From NCBI GenBank assembly GCA_030447005.1, contig JAUJME010000047.1:1-9587 (forward strand): a DNA stretch of 9,587 bases, written 5' to 3'. The DNA comes from Solirubrobacteraceae bacterium. GTDB lineage: Bacteria; Actinomycetota; Thermoleophilia; Solirubrobacterales; Solirubrobacteraceae. Numbering within the stretch: position 1 is the first letter of the stretch; every line of letters begins with the position of its first letter. Position numbers and translations under genes: made by a program. Positions 7,401 to 9,587 of this stretch are shown in pieces. Under the pieces are notes generated by a model, which did not search any database, was not told the origin of the DNA, and worked only from the letters and a program-made list of their open reading frames with translations.

Positions 7401-8368
7401 ACACGGCACCGGTCTACACGCGCGTCGCCATGGGCGAGATCCCGATGGACAAGGGCCAGATCCGCGTGGTGGCCGGCCTGCTGCCGCAGCCGACGACGCA
7501 GTTCGACCACCCGTTCGGGCTCTCGCCGCACGGTCTCACCTACACGGGCTACATCATCGTGTGCAACCTGCTCGGGGCGGACTGCTCCGTGCGGGCGGGG
7601 ACGAGCGTCGACACGACCCTGAAGCCCGATCAGCCGGGGCAGCCGGGGCAGCCGGGGCAGCCGCCGCCGCAGCAGAACCGCCCGGCCGCGCCGAACCGCC
7701 CGGCGGGGCCCGGCACGACGGCCTGCGCCTCGAGCGCCGGCTTCCGGTCGGTGTCCGCCCGCCGGGCCGGCCGCCGCGGCGTGGAGCTGCTCTTCGAGCG
7801 GCGGGTGGGCGAGCCGGTGCAGGTGGACGTCTTCCGCGTCTCGCAGGGCCGGCGCGTGGTGAAGGAGCGCCTCGTGGCCCGCTTCCTGAACCGCGACAAG
7901 TCGTTCGTCTGGAACGGGGTGAGCAACCGGGAGGGCAACCCGAAGAAGGTCGGCACGGGGTACTACTTCGTGCGCTACACGATGCGCCGTGGCGGGAAGC
8001 GGTTCGACGTCCGCCGGATCACCCTGCGCAAGTCGGGCGGCAGCTTCACCCAGCGGCCGGACTACTACCGGCGCGCGACGTGCGACCTGCTCAACAAGTT
8101 CAAGCTCGAGCGGCCGGTGTTCGGCGGCCCGCGCCTGGTGACGCTGAAGGCGGCGTACCGCCTCACGGAGTCGGCGCGGGTGACGGTCACGATCACCAAG
8201 GGCAAGAGGGTCATCAAGCGCTACGCGGCGGCGCAGCGCGCTGGCGGCCGGACGTACCGGATCACCCTGGCGGCCCGCCGGCGGGCGGCGGGCGACTACC
8301 GGGTGCGCCTCGAGGCGACGAGCGGGCGCGACCGGGTCAACACGGTGCTCACCTCCCGCCGGCTCTAG
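4442..8368 (+). CDS. Secreted multidomain M14 zinc carboxypeptidase-like protein
   Basis: This 1308-residue protein starts with a Sec signal peptide (R2-R5 n-region, hydrophobic 8-16, A-A-A|S cleavage near residue 22). Residues about 65-480 form an M14 (carboxypeptidase A) domain. Zinc ligands are H172 and E175 in H-G-I-E and H315 in D-D-L-H-G. N-P-D-G-W-R (238-243) offers an arginine, V-D-P-N-R-D-W (N269-R270) matches the carboxylate-binding pair, and E426 in D-N-E-M-S-F-S is the likely catalytic glutamate. All are present, so an active metallopeptidase is expected, although the substrate (protein C-termini or cell-wall peptide) is unknown. A PPC-like beta domain follows at about 747-834. 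Next comes an alpha/beta segment with G-G-G-N-L-I-L-T-D-G (867-876), like amidotransferase-fold domains. A Pro/Gly linker with QPG repeats (about 1061-1092) leads to a very basic Ig/FlgD-like C-terminus (about 1095-1308; W1157-N-G). Ten cysteines (46/55, 375/385, 561/564, 1041/1048, 1095/1214) could form five disulfides. The gene has its own 84-base upstream gap and a hairpin at its end, so it is probably a separate transcript. Confidence 0.88.
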   Translation: MRLIRASAAIALSLLFASPAAASPVATNEQSYSALGRVFPDPLAGCRGGAEGSGCSPHARGNVPAVQFVGVDEFVDALRFMNTNARGWSRYMEVLPLDGKMGDGSGTEPGPSMFPGNNLPDLEFTPNPKFVSAGLATTTGTKKKSDLYVVRVTDETVPDAGKKRYALSLSIHGIERAGVEGGTRAIEDLVTAATTPKAGGKPGETRLDEGILPGAFASKGPTFREALQKSIIYFTFPNPDGWRRGSVTAVPAGGSVFFQRYNGNGVDPNRDWPGIGYTFRPYSGLSEPESRALSSYFDQIKTKTGSKFAAGDDLHGQPEADALSYTLIPNASKNFAKNLRIRETSKVINATAFEALKWSPLIQSNDKPVGGTTGCGPDEGLGPVCPKIYAQTWGTVYDTINYTTTGALGDWFDSQIGLDADGIDNEMSFSHLDKNIVFEPQTEQLHVDGNKFLIFAHVATIVDPALANFSAEGRKGYVPNQRVTRQEKVFGLTAPPNTKPQDNEVKSVVSPDGTAEIPFEVKRTEPTETAPGIYNGGMRVDVRLPNAAGIATGLASLAVQCRGCDDHPGVEPDDEGWITVQEDFNQSFIYAQAGLTAAVNRPQAFNGAGDKVGWRAVVDFGLPGQINLDVDFTSGPASTDGDMGGAPPSRLAGYDVANTDFFDTLNQAIPAGQAPFEKVDPRKVIDGTQSLSGLRSLFLADDPLPGYLGPYVGDVPKPTGPPTPNVPKFTGGSGTVPGGGSGAPGTFQDHKFTIGPDDTNKSLSAVVTWANGANDWDTRLFRVVNGRNVQVGSSGNGPPNAREEIKLGGPPAGDYILRVDNYAATGTYEGTITFEDGRTGDAATATGLYSVEDRDKWLAALEAYARGGGNLILTDGALRALPTLADLPVGTVAQQPVYAGQMTFAKGSGAKDSTLGDPLAKDVAQPGARFNSGGRRQTYEPVPVGYAIQNATGRDASQARQFDIDRAAFEAAGGRVAATSTNASPRNTAPVYTRVAMGEIPMDKGQIRVVAGLLPQPTTQFDHPFGLSPHGLTYTGYIIVCNLLGADCSVRAGTSVDTTLKPDQPGQPGQPGQPPPQQNRPAAPNRPAGPGTTACASSAGFRSVSARRAGRRGVELLFERRVGEPVQVDVFRVSQGRRVVKERLVARFLNRDKSFVWNGVSNREGNPKKVGTGYYFVRYTMRRGGKRFDVRRITLRKSGGSFTQRPDYYRRATCDLLNKFKLERPVFGGPRLVTLKAAYRLTESARVTVTITKGKRVIKRYAAAQRAGGRTYRITLAARRRAAGDYRVRLEATSGRDRVNTVLTSRRL
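7631..7666 (+). repeat. In-frame 9-base tandem repeat encoding QPG
   Basis: Three identical units of CAGCCGGGG (7631-7639, 7640-7648, 7649-7657) are followed by a diverged fourth unit, CAGCCGCCG (7658-7666). They encode Q-P-G three times, then Q-P-P, from residue 1064 of the M14 protein, as part of a Pro-rich interdomain linker. Because units are 9 bases long, copy-number change alters linker length without breaking the frame. Confidence 0.9.
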
Positions 8369-8380
8369 CGCCGGCGGGAG
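8353..8380 (+). terminator. 11-bp hairpin spanning the M14 stop codon, probable terminator
   Basis: The arm CTCCCGCCGGC (8353-8363) is perfectly complementary to GCCGGCGGGAG (8370-8380), with a 6-base loop (TCTAGC) that holds the TAG stop at 8366-8368. This is a very stable GC stem directly at the gene end. A U-tract is absent and a G-run follows instead, as is common for hairpins of high-GC actinobacteria, so it may act as a terminator or as a 3'-end stabiliser. Confidence 0.6.
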
Positions 8381-8397
8381 CGGGGCGGGGGGGCGGG
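8376..8397 (+). other. G-tract with G-quadruplex pattern between two genes
   Basis: Four G-runs of 3, 4, 7 and 3 bases, separated by AGC, C and C, satisfy the usual four-tract quadruplex pattern on the + strand. The first run is part of the 3' arm of the preceding hairpin, so the two structures exclude each other. The tract ends 8 bases before the likely start of the selenoprotein gene. Confidence 0.5.
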
Positions 8398-8405
8398 CCG
8401 CTAGC

Positions 8406-8951
8406 GTGGCGGCCGTGCCCCTCGGCCCCGGCGACCGCCTGCCCGACGTGCCGGTGCTGCGTGCGGACGGGCGCGCGGTGTCGCTGCGCGACGACCTGCG
8501 CGGCGAGGCGGTCCTGCTCGTCTTCCTGCGCCACCTCGGCTGACTGCCGTGCCGCGAGCACCTCGTCGAGGTCGCTGAGCGAAGGGAGGAGCTGGGGCGG
8601 CGGCTCGTGGTGGTGACCTTCGCCGCGGCGCCGATGCTCGCGCTGTTCGAGCGCGAGGTCGGGCTGGGCTACGCCTACTACGGCGACCCGGAGCGCGGCG
8701 CCTACGACGCCCTGGGCTTCGGCCGCGGCTCGGCCGCGCGGGTCTGGCTGCACCCGCGGGTGCTCGCCCGCTACGCGCAGCTGATCGCGCGCGGGCGGCG
8801 CCCGCGCCCGCCGCAGGACGACACGCTCCAGCTCGGCGGCGACGTGCTGGCCGCGCCTGACGGCACCATCGAGTGGATCCACCGGTCGGCGGGCCCGGAC
8901 GACCGCCCGAGCCCGGTGGCGATCCTGGCGGCGGCGCGGGGGCGGCAGTAG
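8406..8951 (+). CDS. Peroxiredoxin-like selenoprotein (AhpC-TSA_2 / PRXL2 / SelU-like), in-frame UGA = Sec46
   Basis: Reading through the TGA at 8541-8543 gives one 181-residue thioredoxin-fold protein. The N-terminus has the family pattern P-G-D-R-L-P-D-V, then D-G-R-A-V-S-L-R-D-D-L, then V-L-L-V-F-L-R-H-L-G-U-L-P-C-R-E-H-L (Sec46, Cys49). The UxxC replaces the CxxC of cysteine homologues. After the TGA come V-V-V-T-F, a Y-Y-G-D-P-E-R-G-A-Y-x-x-L-G-F-G-R-G block, and D-T-L-Q-L-G-G-D-V-L-A-A-P-D-G-T-I-E-W-I-H-R-S, all typical of this peroxiredoxin-like family and in the same frame as the first part. The expected role is thiol/selenol redox chemistry (peroxide reduction or thiol-disulfide exchange) in the cytosol; the exact substrate is unknown. 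GTG 8406 is the likely start and GTG 8415 an alternative; neither has a good Shine-Dalgarno. An ordinary gene caller would report only 8607-8951. A pseudogene with a nonsense mutation is the main alternative, made unlikely by the exact position of the TGA and the candidate SECIS. Confidence 0.85.
8541..8543 (+). other. In-frame TGA read as selenocysteine (Sec46)
   Basis: The TGA occupies the first position of the redox CxxC-type motif of this family, directly before L-P-C. The base after it is C; UGA-C is known as a weak termination context in bacteria, which favours recoding. No other stop occurs in this frame until 8949. Confidence 0.82.
8554..8575 (+). promoter_or_regulatory. Candidate bacterial SECIS stem-loop
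   Basis: GCGA (8554-8557) pairs with TCGC (8572-8575), and CCTC (8561-8564) pairs with GAGG (8568-8571). A 3-base bulge (8558-8560) interrupts the 5' side, and the apical loop is GTC (8565-8567). The loop starts with G and lies 21 bases after the UGA. Both agree with the published bacterial SECIS model (apical loop of at least 3 bases, a G in its first two positions, 16-37 bases from UGA). SelB would bind here on the mRNA. An alternative smaller hairpin, TCGC-TGA-GCGA (8572-8582), competes for the same bases. Confidence 0.6.
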
Positions 8952-8960
8952 GGTCGGTCC

Positions 8961-9587
8961 ATGCCCACCGCCGACACGCTCGCCCTCTTCGCGCTCGCAT
9001 CGTTCGCGCTCATCGCGATCCCGGGCCCCAACATGGTCTACATCGTCACCCGCGGGGTGGCGGAGGGCCGGCGGTCCGCGGTCGTCTCGGCGCTCGGCGT
9101 GGAGACGGGGCTGCTCGTCCACATCGGCGCGGCGGCGGCCGGCCTCTCGGCCCTGCTGGCCTCCTCGGCCATGGCGTACGACGTCGTCCGCTACGCGGGC
9201 GCCGCCTACCTGGTCTACCTGGGCCTGAAGGCGCTGCTGCGCACAGAGGCCCCGGCCGCCGGGGAGGCGCCGAGGGCCCCCTCGCTGCGGCGGGCGTTCC
9301 GCGACGGCCTGGTGGTCAACACCCTCAACCCCAAGGTCGCGCTGTTCTTCCTCGCCTTCCTGCCGCAGTTCGTCGACCCGGCGCTCGGCGCGGTCGCCCT
9401 CCAGGTCGTCGTCCTCGGCGTGGTCTTCGGCCTCATCGGGGTCTGCCTCGACATGGCGGTCGCCTTCGGCGCGGGCGCGCTGGGCGGGTGGCTGCGCCGC
9501 CGCCCCGGCTTCGGGCGCCGGCAGGGCCGCCTGACCGGCGCGATCTACCTGCTGCTCGGAGCCGGCGCGGCGGTCGCCGGCCCCGAG
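8961..9587 (+). CDS. LysE/RhtB-family amino-acid exporter (3' end cut by window)
   Basis: The 209 residues visible are open to the last base of the window. Members are inner-membrane exporters of amino acids (lysine, homoserine, threonine or leucine types) driven by the proton motive force. The family signature is clear: an N-terminal helix ending in I-P-G-P-N-M-V-Y-I-V-T-R-G (about residues 20-32), G-x-x-x-G-L-L-V-H-I, Y-A-G-A-A-Y-L-V-Y-L-G-L-K-A-L, and the F-R-D-G-L-V-V-N-T-L-N-P-K-V-A-L-F-F-L-A-F-L-P-Q-F block after an acidic/proline loop. About six hydrophobic helices can be seen. Typical length is 205-215 residues, so only a few residues are missing. ATG 8961 follows the selenoprotein stop by 9 bases with a modest TAGGG upstream; the two genes may be cotranscribed. 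The transported amino acid cannot be told from the sequence. Confidence 0.92.
   Translation, partial: MPTADTLALFALASFALIAIPGPNMVYIVTRGVAEGRRSAVVSALGVETGLLVHIGAAAAGLSALLASSAMAYDVVRYAGAAYLVYLGLKALLRTEAPAAGEAPRAPSLRRAFRDGLVVNTLNPKVALFFLAFLPQFVDPALGAVALQVVVLGVVFGLIGVCLDMAVAFGAGALGGWLRRRPGFGRRQGRLTGAIYLLLGAGAAVAGPE

Noticed and set aside
8541..8543. TGA as a nonsense mutation or sequencing error
   Set aside because: It cannot be excluded from one sequence. However, the TGA lies exactly on the redox Cys position, one change from TGC is also the natural Cys/Sec difference, the rest of the gene is intact, and a SECIS-like stem follows.
8607..8951. Stand-alone 114-residue gene starting at GTG 8607
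   Set aside because: It would begin in the middle of a thioredoxin-fold protein, without the active-site motif. Matching family sequence continues upstream in the same frame up to and through the TGA.
8349..9122. 257-codon minus-strand open frame across the selenoprotein and LysE genes
   Set aside because: It has no recognisable motif and covers two + strand genes with strong family signatures. Its openness reflects the high GC content.

Overview
The window is a gene-dense, very high-GC stretch with all seven genes on the + strand. The start codons include GTG, several junctions overlap by 1-4 bases, and the secreted protein has a C-terminus very rich in arginine and glycine. This suggests an actinobacterium. 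The small membrane protein/PucR pair, and a secreted protease ending in basic Ig-like modules after a Pro/Gly linker, resemble Thermoleophilia (Solirubrobacterales) in particular. That placement is an inference from style and gene content, not from a marker gene.

Bases 1-3105 look like one tightly packed operon. It holds the 3' part of rsmA (16S rRNA dimethyladenosine methyltransferase), ispE (MEP-pathway kinase), a two-domain DedA + PAP2 membrane protein, and a 72-residue two-helix membrane protein. Junctions are GTGA (4-base), TGATG (1-base) and GTGA (4-base) overlaps. IspE supplies isoprenoid precursors. The DedA-PAP2 protein could act later in the same lipid economy, by moving or dephosphorylating polyprenyl or phospholipid phosphates; that link is inferred. 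A PucR/CdaR-type regulator follows 4 bases later (3110-4357) and may belong to the same transcript.

After an 84-base gap comes a 1308-residue secreted M14 (carboxypeptidase A-like) zinc peptidase with a signal peptide and all expected catalytic residues. Behind the catalytic domain lie a PPC-like beta domain, a Rossmann/amidotransferase-like segment, a QPG-repeat linker and a basic Ig-like C-terminal region. Its stop codon sits in the loop of an 11-bp perfect hairpin, followed by a G-rich tract.

The most notable item is at 8406-8951: a peroxiredoxin-like (AhpC-TSA_2 / PRXL2 / SelU-like) gene interrupted by an in-frame TGA at 8541-8543. The TGA falls exactly on the first catalytic cysteine position of the CxxC-type motif, giving U-L-P-C. 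A stem-loop fitting the bacterial SECIS pattern lies just downstream. Reading TGA as selenocysteine restores a complete 181-residue protein, so this is very probably a selenoprotein that ordinary gene callers would truncate or call a pseudogene. The window closes with a LysE/RhtB-type amino-acid exporter, cut by the window edge.

There is no gene-free stretch over 300 bases. No tRNA, rRNA, CRISPR array or insertion sequence was seen.
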